Shown here: in pieces, positions 46,012 to 56,202 of the stretch
Position numbering within the stretch: the stretch's first letter is position 1
How the letters are laid out: each line of letters begins with the position of its first letter
DNA from: Eupeodes corollae
Lineage: Eukaryota > Arthropoda > Insecta > Diptera > Syrphidae
Direction of reading: 5' to 3'
Assembly: GCF_945859685.1 (NCBI RefSeq)
Contig: NC_079147.1
Location: forward strand, 259,274,572-259,338,571
DNA: 64,000 nucleotides
The notes under the pieces: model-generated
What the model was told of the DNA's origin: nothing
Databases searched by the model: none
The model's input: only the letters and a program-made list of their open reading frames with translations
Translations under genes and position numbers: made by a program

Positions 46012-47080
46012 TTAATCGATAGTTAATTTTTTAAATGATCCGTCGATACCGAAAATACTATTATAATCGATTGCTTTTTCTGACTTTCGCAACTCCTCCG
46101 ATACTCCGAAATTGACATTCTCTTTGAAATAATCCCGATAACTGAAGAATAGCTTTTCCATTGAGGCTATGATTTCGGGAATACTTCCATTTTCTCCACC
46201 ATATTCGACGGGAAGATACTTTTTGGGAATGTGTTCGTGTAGTGTTTCAGTTCCTGTGGCGTGCAAATGAATCTATAGAAGAAAAAAATATAGTTTGAAA
46301 TCCTTTCTTAAAGCACAGAAGGAGTTATCTGAGACTTACCCTCTTAGTAGCCTTTTCTGGGAAGAAAGATTTGATTCCCCTAAATCCAGCTTCAAATGGC
46401 GGTGGAACGTTGATGAAATGAGTACCTCTTTGTCTCATCGGGCTTGCTTCGTCGGCAAAAACAGAGAGTTTTCGCAACAAACTTGGATGCAGTTGGAAAA
46501 GGTGATTTGCTCCGACGTCTTGCATGTCCATTACCTCCACATAGCCGTTAATGACTGCATTGTCGTCTTCGAGCATCACAATCTCCCCGAACATGACACC
46601 AAGTCGGATAACGTCGGCAAACTTATATTTATCAGTGTCGTAGATTGTGGTACGAACTAAATTGATGCAAGGTCCTTCATCGCCTTCAAGACGTGGGAGT
46701 CTCAACATCACTCTTAGAAACAAAATACAAAAGTCAGAAATCGAAAATCGCCTTAGGTGCAATGGATCTTATTCTTACCCCATTCTAATGATATCCAACA
46801 AAATTTGGTCATCGACGAAGCGATTATTAAAGACTTCAGGTATTCCAGCTTGAAGAGTGTAGTACTTGTCCAGTTTGTGTTTGGCCTTCTCCGTGTTGAA
46901 CTTGCATCCTCTCAGAAATGCAACCAAAAATTGATCTGAGGTTCTCGATCGCAGATGTGGTTGCTTCTCAATCCAGTCCCTTAGAGCTTGAATGTCATCC
47001 TGAAGACGTTCTGGCACCTCATTCAGCTCCGAGATTGCACGCTCTTGTAGCTTCGGAATCAACGGTCTTAACTGTGCCAT
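46012..47080 (-). CDS. CRAL-TRIO domain lipid-transfer protein 4 (alpha-TTP-like), 311 aa
   Basis: Coding exons are 46779-47080 (302 nt), 46340-46712 (373 nt) and 46012-46272 (261 nt), with introns of 66 and 67 bp in phases 2 and 0. The start MAQLRPLIPKLQE matches the family. The N-terminal module has SRTSDQFLVAFLRGCK. The lipid lobe has EGDEGPCINLVRTTIYD and MLEDDNAVINGYVEVMDMQ, the basic pair is Arg-Arg (PMRQRGTHFINVPP), and the domain ends YLPVEYGGENGS. The tail ends FGIDGSFKKLTID, close to the family form. Shared residues with gene 3 (GIPEVFNNR, DVGANHLFQLHP versus NVGASHLFQLHP, ADEA-x-PMRQ) mark the two as sister copies. The leader appears to be spliced: an upstream CAG/GTAAGG donor at 47333 and a TTTCAG acceptor at 47231 would give a 103-bp 5' UTR intron. 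Predicted cytosolic; ligand unknown. Confidence 0.95.
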
Positions 47081-47230
47081 GTATGATTGCTTTCTGGTAA
47101 TCTCGCAATAAAACTCAAAACCGATTAGAAAAAGTAGATTGTAGGCACTCTCGTTTATCCGCAACCAATACACCACAATTCTACTAAGCTACGAGCTTAA
47201 CTACCTGACCTGGCGTCTTCTCTCCAACAA

Positions 47231-47333
47231 CTGAAACAAATAAGCACCTTAAAATGCGTTAGAACGCTACAAATAAAATGTCTTCAATACGACGACGACC
47301 ACCACCAACACCGACCGGACCGTCCACCCTTAC
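47231..47333 (-). other. Predicted 5' UTR intron of CRAL-TRIO gene 4
   Basis: Minus strand: donor GCTCAG/GTAAGG at 47334/47333, acceptor TTTGTTTCAG at 47231. The exon between acceptor and ATG would be 150 nt. The intron itself is unusually G+C-rich, with CGACGACGACC-type sequence on the plus strand at 47290-47330. Confidence 0.45.
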
Positions 47334-48339
47334 CTGAGCTATACACAGCATAAATTGTACTCGAAATTAACTGCAAAAAGCCTCTGCAAACGTTAACGGT
47401 AGGGTGGGCATATCTTAAGGTTGGATTTTAATCTTGTGTGTCGTCAATTTGTTAAGCTTCTTGATTTTTTTTCGCCGTCAAATTTAGGGTGGGAAGCCAT
47501 AGCCTTATGCCTAATCGAAGATATATTGTGGCTATAAAGCCAGATTAACGTGGTTTGGTTATACACGTAAGCGTTTTTCTGTGGCATTGTGAATTGTATC
47601 GGTATCGAAACTTGTTGCAGTCTTTTTATACATGCAACATGAATGAAGCATGTATGATATGTATTTATTATTATAGAGGTTAGTCGGTTAACTTTCGTAC
47701 AGTGTATAGTGCAATCGTTTGTAGAATTGTAGCTATAGCGTGCTTATACCGTTGTACTAGAATCAATGCGAATTAGATAGATTTTTATTTTGCACACGAC
47801 AGTTCAGCTTAGTGATGTATAATTTAAATGTCTCATGTGAGAAAATTACAGGGATTATGGCGTTTGTTTTGAGTATATGCGGACTTTGGTTTTGTTTTGA
47901 CGATTTTGTTACAAAAAAATTGAAGAAAAAAAATATTTTTTAGGGAAACGTCGAATTTACAACACTTTTTACTTATGAGTCAAAATACAAAATTTTAAAA
48001 TATCTACCTTAACATTTTAAACCGAAAGTGGGGTTCGAAAATATTGCGTTGCAAAGCTTTTATAGCGGAGTCAATGTCACCATCTTTTCATTAAATAATT
48101 AATAGAGTGTTGTGTTTTGTCATACATTCCAATATTCCATATGTCACTTTATTAACTGATGATTAAATATAAAATCTCTTAGTTCTACAATCTTTCCGTA
48201 GAAGTTTTAAAACCTTATACCTTCACTTTTGCTGAAAAGTTATAAGTAATTTTAAAAATATTTGAAATCTAATAATATTTTGTGCTAAATAATGGGTTTA
48301 AGCCATGAGTATGTACAGAAGTTTGGTACCCAAAGAAAG
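47334..48339. other. 5' flank of CRAL-TRIO gene 4 and intergenic DNA
   Basis: No TATA box at a convincing distance and no other gene was seen. Confidence 0.35.
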
Positions 48340-49411
48340 GTGACAAAATTGTATAATAAAATAGTTTGATTTCGAAATTAGTTTTTGTTAATGATATTTT
48401 TAGTCGAAAACCAATTTTTCCAATTTTAGTAGCATTTCTTAAAAGTTTTGATTTCTTAAAAAAAAAACAATTTTTTACCAAATTTATGAACTATTTTTTG
48501 TAGATTTTATTTTTTTTTTATGGAAAAAAACGAACTGTATTTCTGTAAGCAAAATTAGTTTGAAGCCAATATTTTTAATTTTAAAAAAGATATTTGAGTC
48601 AAAAATGAATTTTTACCAACTTGTGTTTATTTGTTTTCAGGTTTTTAATTTTTTATAATTAAGCTGGGAATTAGATTTTTCACAAAATATTACTGAATGT
48701 TGAAAACAATATTTTTCAAAAGATAAAATTAGTTTTAAGTAAATATCTCAAAGTTTTGAAAAGATATTTAAGTCAAAAAACAACTTTACCAACTTTTGTT
48801 AATTTTTTTGTCGGAAAAGAATTTTTACTTACTTTTATAAATTTTTTCTTTTAGGTTTCTATTTTTTGTAAAAAAAACTGTCAAATCGTTTTTTTTTTCA
48901 AAATTTTTTCAAATGTTGAAAACAATATTTCTTATAATATAAAGTAAGTTGGATGTCATAACCTCAAATTTTCGAAAAGGTATTTAAGTCAAAATTCAAA
49001 TTTTACCACCTTTGAGTAATGTTTTTTAGGTTTTTATTATTTATAAAAAAAACTGTCAGTTCGATTTTTCTCAAAATTTTACCAGATGTTGAATTTGTTA
49101 TTCTTTGTTGCACAAAATTGTTTTGCAGATGAAATCAAATTTTATTCGTAAAATTTTCGAGTTGACAAATATTTTTTTTTCAGTTTTTTTGATTTATAAA
49201 AACAAACCGTTAATTGGATATTTTAGTAAAAAAAAATCACGCAAATTTCTTGATATCCCTTTCTGCATATTTCTGCATTATTATCAATATAAAAAAAAAT
49301 GTATTTGAAATCGATATTCCTTCTGATTCTTGAACTATTGACGACAGACATCTTTCTAAAAATCTTTTATTTCGACTCTAGGGACCTTGAAACGTCGAAA
49401 AATGTCAAATG
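48340..49411 (+). repeat. Family A copy (A12), both ends truncated
   Basis: Several core units (TTGAAAAGATATTTAAGTC; TTTTACCAACTT) lead to ATTTCGACTCTAGGGACC and ACGTCGAAAAATGTCAAAT, where it breaks 30-40 bp before the hairpin and passes directly into a family B block. The microsatellite is deleted. Confidence 0.75.
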
Positions 49412-49560
49412 GCAAGCCTCATTCGACCCAGTGGTTTGTATGGGCCGAGGACATAGAAACAGACGGACGGAATCGGGGGACCACTTTTTCGACCTCTCTA
49501 CCATCGTAATGTCATGTTTGATTAAAATCTCGATTTCAATTTTATGTCTTTAAGAGTGCA
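49412..49560 (+). repeat. Family B 3' block
   Basis: ATTCGACCCAGTGGTTTGTA, a CAGACGGACGGAATCGGG core and CATGTTTGATTAAAATCTCG recur at 57880-57985 and, inverted, at 34600-34740. Confidence 0.65.
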
Positions 49561-49789
49561 AGTCTCTCAAAGCTGAGGTATACATACAAAGACAGTTCGA
49601 AGGACCTTGAAGAATTTCGAGGTAATAATTTGTATTTTGATTTTTTTCACAAACAATTTATTTATTTAGTGACTTCTTTTATATTTCTAATTTATTTATA
49701 TTTTTTGAACCGATTTATTTTAGAATGGCGAATAAGCAGCGTTTTTGTGACTGTGCCTTTTTTTGTAAGGGTCCGCAGCCAGCCTCACA
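49561..49789. other. Intergenic DNA
   Basis: Nothing recognisable was seen. Confidence 0.3.
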
Positions 49790-50225
49790 GCTCCTACACT
49801 TGTTTAATTATAATTTTTAATTATGCAATGAATTTTAAACTTGTGACATATAAGGCTAGTTTTTAAGACGTGCGGTTTCCAAGAAGAAATAAAATGCATA
49901 TAATTTAATGTCAATATAACCAGGGCTGGCTTGAACAAATTTTCACTCGACAAGCTTAATTTTCGACCAATTTTTGCAGCACTGTTTGTCAGCAATAATG
50001 CGAAAAATATTCTTTCTTTTAAAGCGGCAATCATTTCGGAAATATTTGAGTAAATAGCCCAGCGGTGTTAATTCGGTTAATTCTGGAGGCTATGCCAAGG
50101 GTCTCGATGCGAGATAATGATCTTTCCAAAAGTTTTCTTTAAAACATTAATTGTTTCGTTGGTTCTATGGCATGAAACGTTGTCATGTTTGAACCAAATT
50201 TGTCCACATCAACATCCTCCAATTA
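49790..50225 (-). pseudogene. Mariner-type transposase C-terminal remnant
   Basis: On the minus strand 50225-49880 reads in broken frames IWFKHDNVSCHRTNETINV, LKKTFGKIIISHRD and MIAALKERIFFALL. These correspond to the IWFQQD-x-A-x-CHTA catalytic block and C-terminus of mariner transposases. A second copy of the last part is at 52650-52880. Confidence 0.65.
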
Positions 50226-50350
50226 ATATAAAAAATGTATTTTTATATTGCTCCAGAAGGTCGACCCTCTATAGAGCCAATATTTTTCAAATTTTCTCAT
50301 GAACTGATGAACCGATTTAAACAATTTAAATTTCTCTGAACAGGCCATTT
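50226..50350 (-). repeat. Family B fragment
   Basis: CTATAGAGCCAATATTT and GAACTGATGAACCGATTTAA match 36785-36850 and 52940-52990. Confidence 0.5.
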
Positions 50351-50449
50351 TGAATTAATAAAATTCATTATATTTATTTATTATATTATTTATTGATATC
50401 TCAAAAACAGTTAAAAATGGTTGAACATAATTCAAGTGTAAAACATATA

Positions 50450-51675
50450 AAGGGTGATTCTTTAGCTATTATCTTTTTGCCAACACTGGTTTAAACAGCT
50501 GACGCACGTTAAGTGTTTTGTTTTACTGCCAAACATCTTCAGTTTGGTCTATAATTTAACTATAAATCATCTTAAAAACGAACAACGCTTGCAAATTATT
50601 GAATTTTATTATCAGAATTCGTGCTCTGTTAAGAAAGCTCATCGCGCGCTTCTTCCATTTTATGGTCAGTTTAATCGATCCATTGAAGCGGCGAATTTAC
50701 ATTATTGGACATTAAACCAACACGCTTACGTAGAGTGTGAACTGAATCATCAGTTATCAATTTATCGATTCGTCGCCTTTCGCAGCAATTATCCCCTGTT
50801 ACTCAACAACGAACGTAGAGAATTTTGCGGAAGGATTTAGGTTTTATTTCAAAATACAGCTGGTGCAAAAATTTAAGCTGAACGACCTACTGCAACGTAA
50901 AACATTTGGTGAATCTGCTCTTGGAAAGTTGGCCGAAGATTCAGTTTTTTACCGAATAATTGTGTTCAGCGAGGAAGCTCATTTTTGGCTCAATGTGTAC
51001 GTAAATAAGCAGAATTGTCGATTTTGGAGTGAATATTAGCCAGAAACATTGCAAGAGCTACCAATGCATCAAGAAAAAGTCACAGTTTGGTGCGGTTTAT
51101 GGGCTGGTGGCATCATTGGACCGTACTTCTTCAAAGATGATGCGATTGTGACGTTATTGTGAATAGTGAATGCTATCGTGAGATGATATCCAACTTTTTT
51201 TTGCCCAAAAAGTCAAGAACTTGACTTGCATGACATGTGATTTCAGGAAGGCGGTGCCACATGCCACACAGCGCCCGCAACGAGGGGCGATTTCGACGAA
51301 CATTTTATTTCACGTTCGGAACCGGTCGGTTGGTGGCCTAGGTCGTGCGATTTAAAGCCTTTAGACAATTTGTTGTGGGGCTATGTTAAAGCTTATGTCT
51401 ATACAGACAAGCCCGCTTCAATTGAAGCATTGGAAGACAACATTGAAACATTTATTCGTGAGATACTGGCCGAAATGTTGGAAAGAGTATGCTAAAATTT
51501 AACTAAGCGGATGGACTATCTGAGGCGCAGTCAAGGTCAACATTTGCATGAAATAACCTTCAAACATTAAACTGTATGGACCGTACTATCATTTTAAATA
51601 AAGATTTAATGCATTTTTTTTAATTGTAAATGTTTTTTTTTTTAACTTTCTTACAGCTTTTAAAAAATTACCCTT
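50450..51675 (+). mobile_element. Tc1/mariner transposon with a broken transposase gene
   Basis: A 1226-bp element between TA dinucleotides (50448-50449 and 51676-51677), with short terminal inverted repeats AAGGGTGATTCTTTA on the left and AAGGGTAATTTTTTA on the right. Inside, a transposase can be followed in several frames: NEQRLQIIEFYYQNSCSVKK (HTH, about 50575), FSEEAHFWLNVY (about 50970, where Glu stands in for the usual catalytic Asp), VTVWCGLWAGGIIGPYFFKD (about 51080), the second catalytic block eroded (KAVPHATQRPQRG, about 51250), then DNLLWGYVKAYVYTDKP (about 51365) and the C-terminal KRMDYLRRSQGQHLHEI-type end near 51540. Stops and frameshifts make it inactive. It is inserted next to a family B fragment. 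Confidence 0.85.
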
Positions 51676-52140
51676 TAAAATAATGACGTGTTTGTCGTGG
51701 CCTTTTGGATAGGTTCCCTATTATGATTGCACTTTTTAGTAAAGCGAAGAAGTGAGGTCATCAAAAAAAGTTAACGTTCTTTTCAGAAAATTATTGAAAA
51801 GATAAGAAAGTATTGACACCCGAAAATTGTTTTGTGAGAAGAGTTTATTTTTTGTGAAGAAAATTCGAGAATTTCCTAAGAAAAAATTTAGAAAAAACTC
51901 CAGACCCAAGAATTTAGATCAGGGCCATTTTTGAATTTATCACACAAACATAACAAAATAAATTAAAATGATAGAAACGGGAGTTTTTAGTGACTAAATT
52001 TTTTTCAAGCCAGCCTCACAGCTCATACAATTGTTAAATTATAACTAGTCAAGGCATTTTAAAGTTGCGACATACAACACTTGGTATTTTAGACGTGTGG
52101 TTTTCAAGAATTAATAAAACGCGTATAGTATAGTGTCCGC
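51676..52140. other. Intergenic DNA with a duplicated block
   Basis: CAGCCTCACAGCTCATACAA and the following 110 bp (52008-52125) repeat the sequence at 49780-49905 (CAGCCTCACAGCTCCTACAC). They mark the edge of a duplicated mariner-containing segment. Confidence 0.5.
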
Positions 52141-52284
52141 CATCTAAAGCTTTTTGTCGCAACTAGTGCTTATTTCGTGAATGTAAACAATTAGCTTATG
52201 TCTAATATGACACATAATTAGCTTTATTTGTCCGCTGAACGAATATGGTTGTGTAATGTGTATACGCTTGAACAACGCTGGGAA

Positions 52285-52645
52285 CACCGCTTAGAGAAAA
52301 TGCCGATTTTGCCAAAAAAATCATCTTTTCAGATGAATGTCATTTTGATCTTGGCGGGTATATAAGCAAGCAAAATTGTCACATTTAGGGCACAGAAAAC
52401 CCGCACACATACATTGAAAAGCCGATACAACCAAAAATATTCACTGTTTGGTGTGGATTTTGGTCCATGGGCATACTGACCAGTCAATGATTATCGTTAT
52501 CGGGCCAGTTGAACGAATTTTTGTTCACAAAAATTGAAGTGAAGGATATTGGCAACATTTGGTTTCAACAGGTCAGCGCTAGGTGCCACACAGCCGAAGC
52601 TACACTCGATGTTTGTATTTTCAAAAAGGTTTTTGGCGTACCCTA
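52285..52645 (+). pseudogene. Mariner-type transposase fragment of a second family
   Basis: Broken frames give FAKKIIFSDECHFDLGGYIS (first catalytic Asp present, about 52310), KQNCHI, TVWCGFWSMGI (about 52445) and DIGNIWFQQVSARCHTAEAT (about 52550), where Val replaces the second catalytic Asp of FQQD. Inactive. Confidence 0.75.
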
Positions 52646-53010
52646 TACATAAATAACACAAACACATGTCAATACCAATGGAGTGGGGTTGAAAAAAATC
52701 AACCCGGGAGGCTCTATATTTGACCATATTTTGCAGCACTGTATGTCAGCAGTAATGCGAAGAATATTCTCTTTTAAAGCGACCATCATCTAGGAATTAA
52801 CAGCAAATAAAAGCGACTTCACTTAAACCAACAATAAATAGCCATAACGCGAGATAATGATCTTACCAAAATGTTCCAACATTAAATTTTTCTTCTTTTT
52901 AAAAAATATGCTTTTATATTGTCCAAAAAACGTAATCATCATAGAGCCGATATTTTGTTTTTAAATTTTCTTAAGAACTATTGACCCATTTTAATTTTTG
53001 TTTGTGTAGG
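52646..53010 (-). repeat. Second copy of the mariner C-terminal remnant plus family B fragment
   Basis: TTTTGCAGCACTGTATGTCA and CGCGAGATAATGATCTTACC match 49970-50125. The end (52930-53010) matches the family B fragment at 50226-50350 in the same relative position, so the two stretches are copies of one compound segment. Confidence 0.6.
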
Positions 53011-53330
53011 TTTATGTTGTCTTGATAATATTTGACCATCTTAAACATTTAAACACCGGGTCATCATTTCGTTTTAAAAATCAAAGTCTAATATATATAA
53101 AAAAAGCTCTAAGTAACTGTATACTAAAACTATTATATAAACTATATATATAAAAATATAAAGTTTTTTGTTTGAGAAATCAAAAGGCATCTACATTCGA
53201 AAACAAACCTATTTCACATGTACATTTTTATAGCTTAAAATACAAAAAATATTTTTAAACAGACTCTTTGGATACATGAGTAAATTCAAGCGACCCAGTC
53301 GTGCATTTTATTCTTCCTTCTTTTACTTCA
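53011..53330 (-). repeat. Family B fragment
   Basis: ATGAGTAAATTCAAGCGACC and CAGTCGTGCATTTTATT, read on the minus strand, are the GCACGACTGG block seen at 55935 and 63225. Confidence 0.5.
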
Positions 53331-54129
53331 TCTTTAAATTTCTTCTTTTACAAAAATAAGAATTTCGACCCTTTTTTGGATGGAATATCTTTTTTTATTT
53401 ATAAAGCTCAATATCTTCTAACCTACCTTAACTATTCTTTCGAAACTTCTTAACTAGTCAGTTAGAGTTATGAGAAATTTCCGACAAATTGAAGGCTTTG
53501 ATTTAAAATGCTTTAAAAAGATGAAAAACAAGTTTTACTTGCAATTAAATTTTACAAAGCTAACAGATAAGCTAATAGAGTGAAATAAATCATAAGCTGC
53601 CATTCAACGTGCAAAATGTGCAGTAAAGCTTTCAATCAATGAGAGTGACAACAAGTTTTAATTAAGACCTTGCATCTTCAAAATTCTACAAACATAAATG
53701 TACATCAGAACCAAACAAGTAATTAAGATCAATTGTATCGAATGATCATGAATGAAAATAATTGTGTGACGTTATGATAGATAACTGTGCCAGTGTAATA
53801 CATTTTTCTGATTTACTAAACCTATTCATGCACTGAGTTATTTTAAGAACTTGTTTTAGAAAAAAAAAATAATTAATTTTATGTAAATGAAGCTTAACTA
53901 TGACTTAACTTTACTACTTCAAAGTATACAGGAACATTATAAGACAAATGTACATTACTTAGTATTTTGTATACTCTTATGACCCCTTGTCAGAACTCAA
54001 TGTTATAAACAACAACTTGAGAGGTAATTAGTTTTTAACTTAATGACTTCAAAGAAAAAACAACAAATAAATGTTATAGCAAAATTTAAATTTTTAGTTT
54101 TTGTGTATGTTTGATTTAGTTGTGATAAA
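53331..54129. other. 5' flank of CRAL-TRIO gene 5
   Basis: A+T-rich. A weak TATA-like TATAAACA lies at 54004, with no clear initiator. Nothing else is recognised. Confidence 0.3.
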
Positions 54130-55717
54130 ATGTCAACAAAGTCAGTTGATATTTACGAGAGAAAAGTTGCAATTCTTACAGAAGATCTCCGACTGTGGAT
54201 CCTAAGTCAACCACATCTGAATTCTCGTATTGAGGATGAATTTCTTCGGGGATTTCTAAGGTGTTGTCAATATGACTTAAGTGCAACTAAAATTCGGCTT
54301 GATTCGTTTTACACCCTAAAAACTGGCATTCCATCGGTGATGACAGAACGAAATGTCAACCAAAAACTACTCGACATCTGTCAAATTGGGTGAGTATACC
54401 TTAAGATGTCATACAATTTTATAATTACTCTGTGATTTTTTAAAGAATCGGAATCTACCTACCAGTTTCCCTTAAAGACAGAGATTTTCGAATAAACTTT
54501 TCAAAATATCCATCAAGAATTCATAATAATTCTATGGTATTTAAATACTCCGATCTTATAAAACTATTTTTCATGTCCGTGGAAGTAAACATGATCGAGT
54601 CTAGAAATTTGGAATCTCAACAAGCTGCCATAATTTATGTCATTGATATGAAAGAAGCAACATTTAAGGAAAGCTTACAAATCGATTTTGCATTCTCGAA
54701 AAAAGTCCTACAATTTACTCAGCAAGGTCTACCACTGCAGTTGGATGAAGTTCATTTTATAAACGTGTCTCGATATTTTATTTGCATACTTCGTATTTTG
54801 TGTTCATTTTTGAATGTGGATTTGAAGAAAAAGGTAAATTACATACATACATTGATAATAAAATGTGGACATTAAAAATTTAATTGACGGTGCAATGCAT
54901 AAATCAAAACAAAGTGCACAATCAAACAGAATAGTGGATTGGAAATATGGCATACTTTTTGGCTGAACTTGGAAATTTTTTCAAAATTTTAAAAAATTCA
55001 CGTTAAAAAATGTTCCCACTTGAGTAATATCTGTTCATAACTCAGCTAATTTTATGCACAATTCTTTTATGAAAATTTAAAAAATAGATCACATAAAGGT
55101 CGTTAATTTATGTTTCGATAATAAAACCACCGAAATTACTGATAATTTAATATATAATATCAAGAAGCTAAATATTCTTAATTAAATTGACAAATGAAGC
55201 ATATTAGTATTTGTAAGAGAAAATTTTGTTAAAGATTTAACATTGGTTTTGATTTAGTTTCAGACATTGATGTCATATTTATGTGGGTTGATTATTGATT
55301 ATTGAAATAAAACTAAATTTTAGAATTTTGCTCTTATTTGTTCTATTTTTTCTTGATTGTCTTGATTTTAAAAACAAAAAAGTATTATCTATATATTTTA
55401 TTTAAATATTCCTGCAATACCTAAGTCAATTTTTCTTTATAAATTCATATTTTACTTTTGTTTAAAATTTTAAAATATGTGTAACTAACTAATTTATTGC
55501 AATTTTATATATTTTTCAGCTGTTTATACACAATTCAATGGATTCATTTTACAAGTATATACCACAGAAATTCCTTCCAGCAGAATATGGAGGTAAAAAT
55601 GGAAACATGAAAACCTGCATTAGAAAACAAATCGAAAATCTTCTGAAATTCGAACAATATTTTGAGGAAGACGATATTTATGGAGTAAATGAAAGCTTAA
55701 GAAGAAAGATACAATAA
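54130..55717 (+). CDS. Diverged CRAL-TRIO protein 5, 281 aa, shortened at both ends
   Basis: Coding exons are 54130-54389 (260 nt), 54446-54833 (388 nt) and 55520-55717 (198 nt), with introns of 56 and 686 bp in the same positions and phases (2 and 0) as in the paralogues. All splice sites are canonical and the frame is open to the TAA at 55715. Differences are many. The N-terminus lacks about 14 residues (the LRPL segment). ARTDDQFL has become SRIEDEFL and FLRGCK has become FLRCCQ. DGPRI is absent. The basic pair before the H-x-(I/V)N motif is lost (LPLQLDEVHFINVS). The protein ends NESLRRKIQ, without the FGL-x-GSFRKLDVD tail. PQKFLPAEYGGKNG is kept. No stops or frameshifts argue for a functional, fast-evolving gene; a young pseudogene is the alternative. 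The ligand is unknown, and membrane docking is probably altered. Confidence 0.85.
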
Positions 55718-55924
55718 TTTTCTTTTGATGAAAATCACTTAATTCTATTTAAATTATACTAAAATATTTCATTTCAAAAAATATGAATTAATCATGTTTA
55801 CTTTTTTTAAACAAATTATGTAAAAAAAACATACACATTTCCAAAAATAATGTAAATTTAATTTAATTTGAAAAAAAAAGTTTTCTTACGAAAATAACAT
55901 TTTTAGTAGTCCAGAAAAATTCAA
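55718..55924. other. 3' flank of CRAL-TRIO gene 5
   Basis: No AATAAA appears in the first 200 bp; the first is at about 55923 at the edge of a repeat. Confidence 0.35.
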
Positions 55925-56120
55925 TAAAATAAAAGGCACGACTGAGTAGCACGAATTTGCACATGTATCCAAAAAGTCTGTTAAGAAAATTTTGTTTTCA
56001 AAAATTAAAATTAAATTGGATTTCTCAAAAATATTTGAATAAACAAAGTTTTTATTTGAAAATCGTTACACAGGTCTTTTTGAATTCATTTTGTATACAC
56101 CCAATTTTTTGTAATTTAAG
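55925..56120 (+). repeat. Family B fragment
   Basis: AAATAAAAGGCACGACTGAG, ACATGTATCCAAAAAGTCTG and TTGAAAATCGTTACACAGG match 63215-63420 and 15880-16100. Confidence 0.6.
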
Positions 56121-56202
56121 TTTAAAAATATGTTTAGTATGTACTTAATTGGACCTTATAAATTTACTTTCTATCTTAAATATTTTAAACATCGAATTTA
56201 AA

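Noticed and set aside
47081..47176. In-frame upstream extension of CRAL-TRIO gene 4
   Set aside because: It also lacks an ATG (GTG at 47174-47176), and the alignment with the other genes begins at MAQLRPL.
54130..55717. CRAL-TRIO gene 5 as a pseudogene
   Set aside because: All three exons are open, splice sites and phases are intact, and the LPAEYGG motif is kept; decay would be expected to show stops in so A+T-rich a sequence.
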